Assembly (NCBI RefSeq): GCF_012396315.1
Contig: NZ_JAAXPF010000001.1
Span: 62,001-126,000, forward strand
Reading direction: 5' to 3'
DNA length: 64,000 nt
Source: Corynebacterium mucifaciens
GTDB lineage: Bacteria > Actinomycetota > Actinomycetes > Mycobacteriales > Mycobacteriaceae
The stretch's first letter is position 1; every line of letters begins with the position of its first letter. This document shows, piece by piece, positions 27,760 through 36,143 of the stretch. The position numbers and the translations under genes are program-made. A model generated the notes under the pieces. The model saw only the letters and a program-made list of their open reading frames with translations, was not told the DNA's origin and did not search any database.

Positions 27760-28814
27760 ATGAATCCGTTTGAAGCGCTCGTGGAGGCGATGTCGGCGTC
27801 GGCGTTGGAGACGCTGGCCAGCTTCGACCTTGACGTTGCGCTGGCCGCCGGCTTCGCCCCGGACAGGGCGCGGGCGTTCTCCCGGCTGCAGACGGTGTAT
27901 TTCGGGCGCACTAGTTTCACCCGCAAGCAGCGGGAGGCGCGCTCGCGGGCGGCCGAGTTTTCTCTGGACGAGTTGCTGCTCATCGAGCGCCGCATTGCGC
28001 GGGTGTCCGATGCTGCTGAGCGGTGGGGGCTGCGGCTGGAGCTGTTGCGTGTCGACGGCGGCTACCGGGCGATCGAGCAGGCGGCGCGCGAGCTGGCGCC
28101 GGCCGACGATGCGCCGGTTTCAGATGCGGCGAAGTTCGGCCCGTCCCGAAACGGGAAAAGACGCTGCATTGGACGCTCGACGAGCGGGAGATGACGGACA
28201 TCGAGTTCGCCGGCAGGCAAGGCATCGACCCGTCGAAGCCGGCAGCAGAGCAAGTCGCGCAGAATTTGGCGGCGATCTTTTTCGGCGGGGGCGGGGTGGC
28301 GCGTGCGGTGCCGCGGCCGATTCTGGCGGTGGGCCTGCCCGATTTCGTGCGCATCACGGCCGGCGAGGGTGATGATGTGGTGTTGGCCTTGTCGGATGGG
28401 ACGACGATGACGGGTGCGGAGTTTCTCGCGGCCCAGTTTGGCGACATTTTGGAAGTCGCCACCTTCCACCCGGAGGCGGGTGCGGTGAACCTCTACCGCA
28501 CCGAGCGCCGGGCGAATCAGAAGCAGCGGGATTTGGCGAAGATGGTCTCGCCGGTGTGTGCCTTCCCCGGCTGCAGACACGGGGCCGACGCCTGCGAGTT
28601 GCATCACGTTACCGCGTGGAAGCATGGTGGTGAGACGAACCTGGACAACCTAGCGCCGTTGTGCCGGTACCACAACCGGATCAACGACGACGACCCGGGG
28701 CAGAGCAAGCGCGGGCGGATCGCGATGATCCGCGGTGCACCTGTATGGATTTCACCCCACGGTCACCCGGTGAGAAACACCGACCGCGGGGTGATGGAGA
28801 CACTGTTCGGCTAG
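27760..28814 (+). pseudogene. DUF222/13E12-family HNH endonuclease, frameshifted
   Basis: The N-terminal DUF222 part reads in one frame from 27760 (MNPFEALVEAMSAS) to about 28150. The rest, with the HNH domain (CAFPGCRHGADACELHHVTAWKHGG and LCRYHNRIND), reads in another frame and ends at 28814. The switch falls between 28131 and 28160, where the sense changes from DAAKFGPSR to KREKTLHWTLDE. One missing base would explain it. No slippery heptamer is present, so this is a mutation or sequencing error. 13E12-type genes occur in several copies in many actinobacteria. It sits between the two facing operons and overlaps the biotin carboxylase stop by four bases. Confidence 0.85.
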
Positions 28815-30565
28815 GAAATAGTCGCGATGGCGGCGTTGGCCTTGACGCGCTCGCCCTGCTGCGCGGCGAGGGAAATTTGGCCGTCGCGGGGGGCCTTGAC
28901 CGAGGACTCCATCTTCATCGCCTCGATGGTGGCAATGGCGTCCCCCTTGGACACGATGTCGCCGTCCTCGACGAGCCATTCCACGATGGTGGCTTCGTAG
29001 TTCGTGGTCACCGCGCCCGCCGCCTCGCTGGACGGGGCTGCCGTCGCCGAGTCGTTGGACGCGCCGGCGCCGCCGCCAAGGAGCGCGACGGGGAAACCGA
29101 TGGTGTGCAGCTTGCCGTCGATTTCGATGACGACGTCGCGGCGCTCGTCGTAAATGTGCTCGATGTCCACGCCGTTGTGCTTCTGCGACGGGGAGTAGTT
29201 GTGGTCGACCCAGTCGGTGTAGACGCCGAGGCTGTCGCCGGTGAGCTCCGGGGATTCCACCATGTCGCGGTGGAACGGCAGCACGGTGCGCACGCCCTCG
29301 ATGCGGAACTCGGAAAGCGCCTGCTTCGCGCGGCGCAGTGCGGTCTCGCGGTCGGGGCCCCACACGACGAGTTTGCCCATCAGCGAGTCGTAGTACGGCG
29401 GGATCTGGCCGCCGGTGCGCACGCCGGTGTCGATGCGAACGCCCGGGCCAGTGGGCACGTCGAAGCGTGTGACGGTACCCGGGGACGGCGCGAAGCCGTT
29501 GGTAACGTCCTCGGCGTTAATGCGGAACTCGAACGCGTGCCCGCTTACCGACGGGTCGATTCCGTCGCCGCCGTGCGTGCCCTTCTCCTCGACGAAGGAG
29601 AGGGGGAGCCCGTCTGCGATGCGGAACTGCTCGGCGATGATGTCCACGCCCGTGATCGCCTCGGTGATGGGGTGCTCGACCTGGACGCGGGTGTTGACCT
29701 CCAAAAACGACACGGTACCGTCTTCGGAGACGATGTACTCCACAGTGCCGGCGGACTGGTAGTTCGCCTTGCGGATGATCTCGCGGGCGCCCTCCTCAAT
29801 GGCGGTGCGCTGCTGGTCGGTGAGGAACGGGGCGGGGGCTTCCTCGATGAGTTTTTGGAACCGGCGCTGGGTGGAGCAGTCGCGGGTGCCGAGGACGGCG
29901 ACGTTGCCGTGGGCGTCGGCAAGCACCTGCGCCTCGACGTGGCGGGGGTGGGTGAGGAACTTCTCCACGTAGCACTCGCCGCGGCCGAACGCCTCGCGCG
30001 CCTCGCGGCCGGCGGAGGCGAAACCTTCCTCGATGTCCGCTTCGTCGAAGACGACCTTCAGGCCGCGCCCGCCGCCGCCAAACGCCGCCTTGATGGCGAT
30101 CGGCATGCCGTGTTCTTCGGCGAAGTCGCGCGCCTCCTCCCAGGTGGACAGTGGCTCGCCGGTGCCGGGTGCGAGCGGGGCGTCGGCCTCGACGGCCAGG
30201 GCACGAGCGGAAAGCTTGTCGCCGAGCAGCTCGATGGCGTCCGGCGAGGGCCCAATCCAGGTCAGGCCGGCCTGCTCGACGGTGCGGGCGAATTCGGCGT
30301 TTTCGGACAGGAAGCCGTAGCCGGGGTGCAGGCAGTCGGCGCCGGCGCGGTGGGCAATTTCGATGAGCGCCGGGATGTTCATGTACGTCTCAGCCGACGT
30401 TTTGCCAGGCAGGAGGTACGCCTCGTCGGCGACCTGCGTGTGCAGTGCGCCGGTGTCGGGCTCGGAGTAGACGGCGATGGAGCGGATGCCGAGGTCGCGG
30501 GCGGTGCGAGCGATGCGGACGGCGATTTCGCCGCGGTTGGCAATCAGGACAGCAGAAAGAGTCAT
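28811..30565 (-). CDS. Biotin carboxylase fused to biotin carboxyl carrier domain
   Basis: 584 residues. The biotin carboxylase part has LIANRGEIAVRIARTARDLG (N-terminus), HPGYGFLSENAEFA, the ATP loop KAAFGGGGRGLKVV, RDCSTQRRFQKLIEEAPAPF, and EVNTRVQVEHPITE. The C-terminal BCCP domain has IEAMKMES with biotin on Lys551. Similar AccBC-type subunits carboxylate acyl-CoAs with a separate transferase. Here it is the third gene of pxpA-pxpBC-BC, so a role with 5-oxoproline or a related amide is likely. It starts two bases after the pxpBC stop. A second, housekeeping AccBC probably exists elsewhere. Confidence 0.95.
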   Translation of the reverse strand: MTLSAVLIANRGEIAVRIARTARDLGIRSIAVYSEPDTGALHTQVADEAYLLPGKTSAETYMNIPALIEIAHRAGADCLHPGYGFLSENAEFARTVEQAGLTWIGPSPDAIELLGDKLSARALAVEADAPLAPGTGEPLSTWEEARDFAEEHGMPIAIKAAFGGGGRGLKVVFDEADIEEGFASAGREAREAFGRGECYVEKFLTHPRHVEAQVLADAHGNVAVLGTRDCSTQRRFQKLIEEAPAPFLTDQQRTAIEEGAREIIRKANYQSAGTVEYIVSEDGTVSFLEVNTRVQVEHPITEAITGVDIIAEQFRIADGLPLSFVEEKGTHGGDGIDPSVSGHAFEFRINAEDVTNGFAPSPGTVTRFDVPTGPGVRIDTGVRTGGQIPPYYDSLMGKLVVWGPDRETALRRAKQALSEFRIEGVRTVLPFHRDMVESPELTGDSLGVYTDWVDHNYSPSQKHNGVDIEHIYDERRDVVIEIDGKLHTIGFPVALLGGGAGASNDSATAAPSSEAAGAVTTNYEATIVEWLVEDGDIVSKGDAIATIEAMKMESSVKAPRDGQISLAAQQGERVKANAAIATIS

Positions 30566-30567
30566 CG

Positions 30568-32121
30568 TTAACCTTCCGGTGTGTAGCGCTCGAAGCGGAG
30601 TGTTCCGCCGGGCGGGAGTTGTGCGGCGATGTCGACGTCTTCGTTGATCACGGTGGCGATCACCGGGTATCCGCCGGTGACGGCGTGGTCGCGGAGGAAG
30701 AGCACGGGTTGGCCGTTCGGCGGGATCTGCACGGAGCCTGCCACCATGCCCTCGCTGGGCAGCTCGCCGTCGCGCGCGCGGGTCAGCGGAACGTCTGACT
30801 CGAGGCGCAGGCCCACACGGTTGGAGTCGCCCGTGACGGTGAACGTGGTGGAGAAGAACTGCTCCACGGCCGCAGCGTCGAACCAGTCGTCGCGCGGGCC
30901 GAGGACGCAGCGCACCACGCCCGTGACACCCGCGCCGTCGCGCTCCACGCGCAGCGGGTTGGACAGCAGCGAGTTCGCGGACTGCGGCGGCGTGAGCGAC
31001 ATTGCGATCGTGTCGCCGGCGGCAAGCGGCTTCGGACCGAGCCCGGAGAGCATGTCGGTCGCGGCAGAGCCGAGCTCGGTGTCCGCAATCAACCCGCCGC
31101 GCACGGCGGCGTAGGTGCGGAAGCCGAGGCGCGCGGGCCCCACCACTACCTCCGCGCCGGCGGGCACGATGGTCGGGGTGGCCAGCGGCGCGGGCCGGCC
31201 GCCGACCGTGACATCCGCGTCCGCGCCGGTGACGCAAATGACGGACTCCACCAGCGCGGTCATGGCCAACCCGCCGACGTTTTCCAGCAGCGTCGCGTTG
31301 CGCTTGTTGCCCACGGCCGCGTTGGCGGTGCGCGCGGACGCGCGGTCGGCGGACCCGGACGTGGTCACGCCCAAGTTGCCGTTGCCCTGGCGGCCGAGAT
31401 CTTGGTACAGCGTTTGCAGGCCAGCGTCATCGAGCGCGAACACCGGGCGCCGGGGCGGGGAGGACAGGTGCTTGCGCGCGGGCTGGGAATCCTCCGGCAG
31501 TGCCTCGACCGCCCGGTAGCGCACGCGGTCACCCGGCGCGACCAGCGCGGGTGGGGTAGCGGTGGAGTCCCACATCGGCGTGTTCGTGGTGCCGATGAGC
31601 TGCCAGCCGCCGGGTGAGGTGCGCGGGTAGACGGCGGAGAACTCGCCGGCGAGCGCGACGGCGCCAGCGGGCACGGCGGTGCGCGGCGAGTCGCGGCGGG
31701 GGATCACGAGCGCCCGGGACGCGTCGTCCGGCACGCAGTAGGTGAACCCGGGCGCGAACCCGCCAAAGGCGGCAACCCAGGTGGTGGAGGTGTGCCAGTC
31801 GATCAGCTCGTCGGGGGACATGCCGAGCGACGCGGCCAGCGCCCCCACGTCCTCCCCGTCGTAGCGCACGTCGATCTCAATGTCGCGCGGGGAGCCCAAG
31901 TCGGCGGTGTCGGGGGAGTAGTTGGCCAAAACGTCGATGGCGTTGGTGGTGGCAGTGGGCGAGTCGAAGGTGACTAGCACCGTGCGCGCCGCCGCGACGA
32001 CGTCGGTTTGGCGCGGCAACGGGGTCGCAGACAGCGCGGCGTAGAAATCCATGACCGTCTGCAGGTCGGGAAGGTCGACGATAAGCGCGCGGGTGCCCAC
32101 CCGTTTGACGGTGACGCTCAT
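30568..32121 (-). CDS. pxpBC: 5-oxoprolinase subunits B and C fused (PxpBC)
   Basis: 517 residues. The N-terminal half (about 1-210) is PxpB/KipI: GTRALIVDLPD, then TTWVAAFGGFAPGFTYC (the G-F-A-P-G-F-x-Y loop) and the PRTAVPAGAVALAG stretch. The C-terminal half (about 225-517) is PxpC/KipA: LQTLYQDLGRQGNGNLGV, GGLIADTELGSAATDMLSGLG, and the VAGSVQIPPNGQPVLFLRDHAVTGGYP core. With PxpA these subunits hydrolyse 5-oxoproline to glutamate using ATP. ATG 32121 overlaps the pxpA stop in ATGA. Confidence 0.95.
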   Translation of the reverse strand: MSVTVKRVGTRALIVDLPDLQTVMDFYAALSATPLPRQTDVVAAARTVLVTFDSPTATTNAIDVLANYSPDTADLGSPRDIEIDVRYDGEDVGALAASLGMSPDELIDWHTSTTWVAAFGGFAPGFTYCVPDDASRALVIPRRDSPRTAVPAGAVALAGEFSAVYPRTSPGGWQLIGTTNTPMWDSTATPPALVAPGDRVRYRAVEALPEDSQPARKHLSSPPRRPVFALDDAGLQTLYQDLGRQGNGNLGVTTSGSADRASARTANAAVGNKRNATLLENVGGLAMTALVESVICVTGADADVTVGGRPAPLATPTIVPAGAEVVVGPARLGFRTYAAVRGGLIADTELGSAATDMLSGLGPKPLAAGDTIAMSLTPPQSANSLLSNPLRVERDGAGVTGVVRCVLGPRDDWFDAAAVEQFFSTTFTVTGDSNRVGLRLESDVPLTRARDGELPSEGMVAGSVQIPPNGQPVLFLRDHAVTGGYPVIATVINEDVDIAAQLPPGGTLRFERYTPEG

Positions 32122-32873
32122 AGGACGGCCTCGATGCGGATGCCTTTGTCGTGAAGCGTGCGCGCCACGCGCCGGGTCATCTCGACGGAGCCCGGCGAGT
32201 CGCCGTGGACGCAGACCGACTCGGCCTGGACCTTCACCTCGGTGCCGTCGATGGCGGTCACTGAGCCCGTGGCGGCGACCTGCAGCACTCGCTTAGCCAC
32301 GTCCTCCGGGTCGCGCAGCACCGCCCCCGGCTCGCGCCGCGACACGAGCGTGCCGTCGGGGTTGTAGCCGCGGTCCGCGAACGCCTCGCGGATCACGCGC
32401 AGGCCAGCCCGCTCCGCGATGTCGACGGCGACGCCGCCGGGCAGGAGCATGACGGCCAGTTCGGGGCTGAATGCCGTGATGCCGTCGATGACGGCCTTGG
32501 CGTGCGCCTCGTGGTGGACGATCGTGTTGTACAGCGCGCCGTGCGGCTTGACGTAGCGCACGGCAAGGCCGTGGACGCGGGCCAGCGCGTCGAGGGCGCC
32601 GATTTGGTAGAGCGTCTCGTCCGCGAGCTCGGCGGGCGTGTAGTCCATGAACCGGCGGCCGAAGCCGACCGGGTCGCGGTATGCCACGTGCGCGCCGATG
32701 GTCACGCCGTGGGCGGCGGCGTCGCGCAGGGTCGCGGCAATGGAGTGGGGGTCGCCCGCGTGGAAGCCGGTGGCGACATTGGCGCTGGAGACCAGTTCCA
32801 GCATTGCTGCGTCGTCCGCCACCGGGTTGCCCGCGGTGGTCTCGCCGAGGTCAGCATTGAGGTCGATGTGCAT
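32118..32873 (-). CDS. pxpA: 5-oxoprolinase subunit A (PxpA, LamB/YcsF family)
   Basis: 251 residues, TIM-barrel-like. Family motifs: MHIDLNADLGE (start), SSANVATGFHAGDP, HGVTIGAHVAYRDPVGFGRRFM, YVKPHGALYN, and CVHGDSPGSVEM at the C-terminus. First gene of the operon. A TATAAC hexamer seven bases before the ATG suggests a leaderless mRNA. Works with PxpBC; the downstream biotin carboxylase is an additional partner found in many such operons. Confidence 0.96.
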   Translation of the reverse strand: MHIDLNADLGETTAGNPVADDAAMLELVSSANVATGFHAGDPHSIAATLRDAAAHGVTIGAHVAYRDPVGFGRRFMDYTPAELADETLYQIGALDALARVHGLAVRYVKPHGALYNTIVHHEAHAKAVIDGITAFSPELAVMLLPGGVAVDIAERAGLRVIREAFADRGYNPDGTLVSRREPGAVLRDPEDVAKRVLQVAATGSVTAIDGTEVKVQAESVCVHGDSPGSVEMTRRVARTLHDKGIRIEAVL

Positions 32874-32966
32874 GGCCTTAGTTATACAACCCGCCACATG
32901 TGACCTGTTACTCCGTCCGCCGGGCGCGGCCGCGCCAGGTGGATGCCCGCGGGTACGGTTACGCCC
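32874..32966. promoter_or_regulatory. Divergent promoter region pxpA / ppk2
   Basis: Minus strand: TATAAC (32886-32881) is seven bases before the pxpA ATG. Plus strand: TACGGT (32954-32959) is seven bases before the ppk2 ATG. Between them lies a perfect 14-bp GC palindrome at 32923-32936 (GGCGCGGCCGCGCC), a possible operator. Confidence 0.5.
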
Positions 32967-33803
32967 ATGAGCCACGACACGAAACCGCCGAAACTGTCCA
33001 AGAAGGCCTACGAGAAGGAGCTGCTGCGCCTCCAGGCCGAGCTGGTGGCCATGCAGCAGTGGGTGGTGGCGCGGGGGGAGCGCCTCGTCATTGTTATGGA
33101 GGGCCGAGACGCCGCCGGCAAGGGCTCCGCCATTAAGCGCATCACTCAGTACTTGAATCCGCGCACCTGCCGCGTCGAGGCGCTGCCCGCACCCACTGAG
33201 CGCGAGCAGGGCCAGTGGTACTTCCAGCGCTACGTGGAGAAGCTGCCCTCCGCCGGCGAGATCGTCATCTTCGACCGGTCTTGGTACAACCGCGCCGGCG
33301 TGGAGCGCGTGATGGGCTTTGCCACTTCGCAGGAGTACCGGCGCTTCCTCCACCAGGCGCCCATTTTCGAGCGCCTCCTCGTGGAAGACGGCATCATGCT
33401 GCGGAAGTACTGGTTCTCCGTCTCGGACGAGGAGCAGTACAGGCGGTTCAAGTCACGCCGTGACGACCCGCTGCGGCAGTGGAAGCTCTCGCCGATGGAC
33501 CTTGAGTCCATCACCAAGTGGGAGGAGTACTCGCGCGCGAAGGACGAGATGTTCGTGCACACCGACATCCCGTCGGCGCCGTGGTACACGGTGGAGAGCG
33601 AGGACAAGAAGCGCTCGCGCATCAACGTCATCTCGCACCTGCTGTCCACCATCCCGTACGAGCACATCGCGACGGAGCTGCCGGAGATCCCGCCGCGCCC
33701 CGAGACGGCGGACTACGAGCGCCCGCCTCGCGACGAGTTCCGCTACGTGCCCGACGTCGCCGCCAAGCTGGAGCGCGGCAACAAGAAGAAGAAAAAGAAG
33801 TAG
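32967..33803 (+). CDS. ppk2: Polyphosphate kinase 2
   Basis: 278 residues, single PPK2 domain. Transfers phosphate between polyphosphate and nucleotides. Walker A is MEGRDAAGKGSAIKRI. Next come EREQGQWYFQRYVEKLPSAGEIVIFDRSWYNRAGVERVMGF (core DRSWYNRAGVE) and a lid with KSRRDDPLRQWKLSPMD. It ends in six consecutive lysines, which may bind polyphosphate or membrane; that is inferred. Single-domain length fits class I or III PPK2. Leaderless-type -10 upstream. Convergent with the AAG gene, one base apart. Confidence 0.95.
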   Translation: MSHDTKPPKLSKKAYEKELLRLQAELVAMQQWVVARGERLVIVMEGRDAAGKGSAIKRITQYLNPRTCRVEALPAPTEREQGQWYFQRYVEKLPSAGEIVIFDRSWYNRAGVERVMGFATSQEYRRFLHQAPIFERLLVEDGIMLRKYWFSVSDEEQYRRFKSRRDDPLRQWKLSPMDLESITKWEEYSRAKDEMFVHTDIPSAPWYTVESEDKKRSRINVISHLLSTIPYEHIATELPEIPPRPETADYERPPRDEFRYVPDVAAKLERGNKKKKKK

Positions 33804-33804
33804 C

Positions 33805-34380
33805 CTATCGACGCTTCGGTCGCCCCCGCGGGCTGGAGACAGTCTTATCGCCCGGGATCCAAAACCGCAGCGGGGCGTCGGCGTTTTTGGAGATGCCGAT
33901 GCGCGGGCCCGCCACCCAGTCCGGCTCCTCGTCGCGCTGGGTGAGCTGCACCGGGGTGCCGTTGTCCGACAGCGTCAGCCCGAGCGCCTGGCCGAGGTTG
34001 CCGGGGCCGCGCGCCAAGTTTTCAAACGCGATCGGGGCCCGCTCCGGGCGCTGCCTGCGCTCGCGCGCGAGGTCCTCGCCAGCGACGACCTCGCCGCCGC
34101 GCATCAGGCAACCCTGGCCCTCGCCCTCCGGCGCGCACACGATGTTGCCGTTGTGGTGAATGCCGTAGGAGAAGTACACGTACAGCCTGCCGGGAGGGCC
34201 GAACATTGCCGCGTTGCGCTCCGTTTTTCCCCGGTAGGTGTGCGCCGCCGAGTCGTTGGAGCCGAGGTAGGCCTCGACCTCGGTGAGGCGCACGCTCACC
34301 CCGTTATGCGTGATCACGCAGCCGAGCAGCTGCGGCGCGACGACGTCGGCGGTCTGGGAGAAATCAATTACTGAAGCCAC
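33805..34380 (-). CDS. Alkyladenine DNA glycosylase (AAG/MPG family)
   Basis: 191 residues. Removes alkylated purines and hypoxanthine from DNA. Motifs: LLGCVITHNGVSVRLTEVEAYLG (catalytic Glu in TEVEAY), HTYRGKTERNAAMFGPPG, LYVYFSYGIHHNGNIVC, RGGEVV and the GPGNLGQALG end. Its ATG overlaps the end of the upstream HAD gene by 13 bases. With Tag at 8 kb, the window carries two kinds of 3-methyladenine glycosylase. Confidence 0.95.
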   Translation of the reverse strand: MASVIDFSQTADVVAPQLLGCVITHNGVSVRLTEVEAYLGSNDSAAHTYRGKTERNAAMFGPPGRLYVYFSYGIHHNGNIVCAPEGEGQGCLMRGGEVVAGEDLARERRQRPERAPIAFENLARGPGNLGQALGLTLSDNGTPVQLTQRDEEPDWVAGPRIGISKNADAPLRFWIPGDKTVSSPRGRPKRR

Positions 34381-35144
34381 TGTGCCAGCCTAACGACGAC
34401 CCCGTGCTCCGCGTTCGTCCCCACCACCTCGTCAGCCACCGCCTTGAGGTCGGCGTGCGCGTTACCCATCGCCACGGCGTGCCCCGCGGCCTGCAGCATG
34501 CCGTAGTCGTTGAGGTAGTCGCCAAAAGCTGCGGTGTCGGACATTGCTACGCCCAGCACGCCGGCGAGCTCCGCCAGCGCCTTGCCTTTGTCCGCCTCCG
34601 GGTGCATGAGGTCCAGCCAGTGGGCGCCGGAGACCACCGCCCGCAGCTCGGGCACGAGTTCCTGCACCCACGGGTAGGCGTCTTGCTCCGCGTCGGATTC
34701 GACGTAGAGCGCGAGTTTGACGGTGGGGGTTGGACGCTCCACTTCGAGCGCGGTGCGCGAGGCGTAGTACTTGTCCACCTCCGCGTCCACGAGCGGCGGC
34801 AGCGCGGCGGTGGCGGCGACCTCGGGTGCGCACACCACGAGGTGGGCGGTAAAGGGGGCGTCCGGCAGTGCGGCGAGGAGGCGCTGCACCGGGGCGTCGG
34901 GGAGCGCTGTTGTGGACACCACGCGCCCGCCGTGCCACACCACCGCACCGTTTTCGGCGATGAATGTGTCGCAGCCGGGGAACATCGCCTGCAGCGTTGC
35001 TAGCTGGCGCCCAGATGCGGGGGCGATGGTCACCCCCTGGGCACGTGCGCTGTCCAGCAGCCCCCAAAACTCGTCCGGCACCCGCCCCGATGGGTCGAGC
35101 AGCGTGCCGTCCATGTCCAATGCGATCAACCGAGGCGTCTGCAT
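34368..35144 (-). CDS. HAD-superfamily phosphatase (Cof type)
   Basis: 258 residues. Motif I is ALDMDGTLLDPSG (nucleophile Asp), motif II lies in APASGRQ, and motif IV is TAAFGDYLNDYGML. A C2B-type cap domain fills about residues 80-190. Cof-type HADs hydrolyse sugar phosphates or FMN; the substrate is unknown. ATG 35144 is supported by the leaderless promoter spacing. It is upstream of and overlaps the AAG gene, so they form an operon. Confidence 0.9.
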   Translation of the reverse strand: MQTPRLIALDMDGTLLDPSGRVPDEFWGLLDSARAQGVTIAPASGRQLATLQAMFPGCDTFIAENGAVVWHGGRVVSTTALPDAPVQRLLAALPDAPFTAHLVVCAPEVAATAALPPLVDAEVDKYYASRTALEVERPTPTVKLALYVESDAEQDAYPWVQELVPELRAVVSGAHWLDLMHPEADKGKALAELAGVLGVAMSDTAAFGDYLNDYGMLQAAGHAVAMGNAHADLKAVADEVVGTNAEHGVVVRLAQWLQ

Positions 35145-35162
35145 GTGCAACACTATGGCGGT
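35145..35162. promoter_or_regulatory. Overlapping divergent leaderless promoters (HAD / hydrolase)
   Basis: The ATGs are 18 bases apart. The core CACTATG serves both: plus CACTAT (35151-35156) is six bases before ATG 35163, and minus CATAGT (35157-35152) is seven bases before ATG 35144. One polymerase footprint covers both starts. Confidence 0.5.
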
Positions 35163-36143
35163 ATGAGCGAGTGTGTGACAACTGAGGTACGAGGCACCAC
35201 CGGCGTGATTGCGCTCGACCGCCCCAAAGCGTTGAACTCCTTGAACCCCGGGATGGCCCGCGCCATCGACGCCGCACTCGATGCGTGGCGCGACGACGAC
35301 GCCGTCGAGCAGGTGGTCATCCACTCCACCGGCAAGCACTTCTGCTCCGGCGGCGATGTCCGCGCCGCCCGCGAGGGCATGCTCGACGGCCGCGAGGTCG
35401 AGGTGGACGCGTTTTTCGCCGACGAGTACGCCATGAACCTGAAGATCGCGAACTACCCCAAGCCCTACATCGCCCTGTGCAGCGGCGTGATTATGGGCGG
35501 CGGCATGGGCGTCTCCGCTCACGGCTCGCACATGGTGGTTGCCGAGGACGCGTTCGCCTCCATGCCGGAGATGAACATCGGCTACATCACCGACGTGGGC
35601 ATGTCGTGGCTGCTGCAGAACCTGCCGAAGGCGCCGTCGCAAAGCTTGGGCGCCTTTCTGGGCCTGACCGGCTATCGCATGTCGCCCGACGACATGCTGG
35701 CCACCGGCCTGGCCACGCACAAGGTTGCAACGCTTGACGGGGTGCTCGACGGCATCGTCGCCCAGGGGCCGGGCTACGTGGACACCATCGCGCTGGACGC
35801 GGGGGAGTCGGAGCTTCTGTCGCTTACCGACGACATCGATTCCGCCTTCCACGGACCCTGGGCCGAGATCCAGGAGCGATTAAGCGGGGAGCTGGCGGAG
35901 CTCGTCGAGAAGCTGACGGCGCAGGCCTCGCCCTCGTCGCTCGTGGCGGCCGCCGAGCTGTTTGCGGCCAACGCCGCGCAGGACCTAGCGGGCGCGCTAG
36001 ACAACGAGCGGCGCTTGGGCGCGGTGATGCTGCGCGAGCCCGACTTCGCCGAAGGGGTGCGCGCGGTGCTGGTGGACAAGGACCACGCGCCGCGCTTCGC
36101 GCCGCAGCCCGACCCGGCGAAGTACCGCGGCGTCCTACGCTAG
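35163..36143 (+). CDS. Enoyl-CoA hydratase / 3-hydroxyisobutyryl-CoA hydrolase family
   Basis: 326 residues, crotonase fold. Motifs: ALDRPKALNSLNPGM, STGKHFCSGGDVRAAREG, LCSGVIMGGGMGVSAHG (oxyanion hole), and ASMPEMNIGYITDVGMSWLL. It is longer than simple enoyl-CoA hydratases and carries the C-terminal extension of 3-hydroxyisobutyryl-CoA hydrolase. It may act in valine breakdown; no other valine genes are nearby. The ATG follows a leaderless-type promoter. Its end overlaps the end of the MINPP gene by nine bases. Confidence 0.9.
   Translation: MSECVTTEVRGTTGVIALDRPKALNSLNPGMARAIDAALDAWRDDDAVEQVVIHSTGKHFCSGGDVRAAREGMLDGREVEVDAFFADEYAMNLKIANYPKPYIALCSGVIMGGGMGVSAHGSHMVVAEDAFASMPEMNIGYITDVGMSWLLQNLPKAPSQSLGAFLGLTGYRMSPDDMLATGLATHKVATLDGVLDGIVAQGPGYVDTIALDAGESELLSLTDDIDSAFHGPWAEIQERLSGELAELVEKLTAQASPSSLVAAAELFAANAAQDLAGALDNERRLGAVMLREPDFAEGVRAVLVDKDHAPRFAPQPDPAKYRGVLR

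Noticed and set aside
28131..28160. Programmed ribosomal frameshift in the DUF222/HNH gene
   Set aside because: No X-XXY-YYZ slippery heptamer in the right phase and no downstream structure; a missing base is simpler.
28661..30571. Plus-strand open frame of 636 codons opposite the biotin carboxylase
   Set aside because: It lies antisense to a strongly conserved protein, has no recognisable motif and His/Arg/Val-rich composition typical of high-GC shadow frames.
33785..33803. A-rich run at the end of ppk2 as a slippage or terminator site
   Set aside because: It encodes a lysine tail in frame and is followed by a normal stop; no hairpin is associated.
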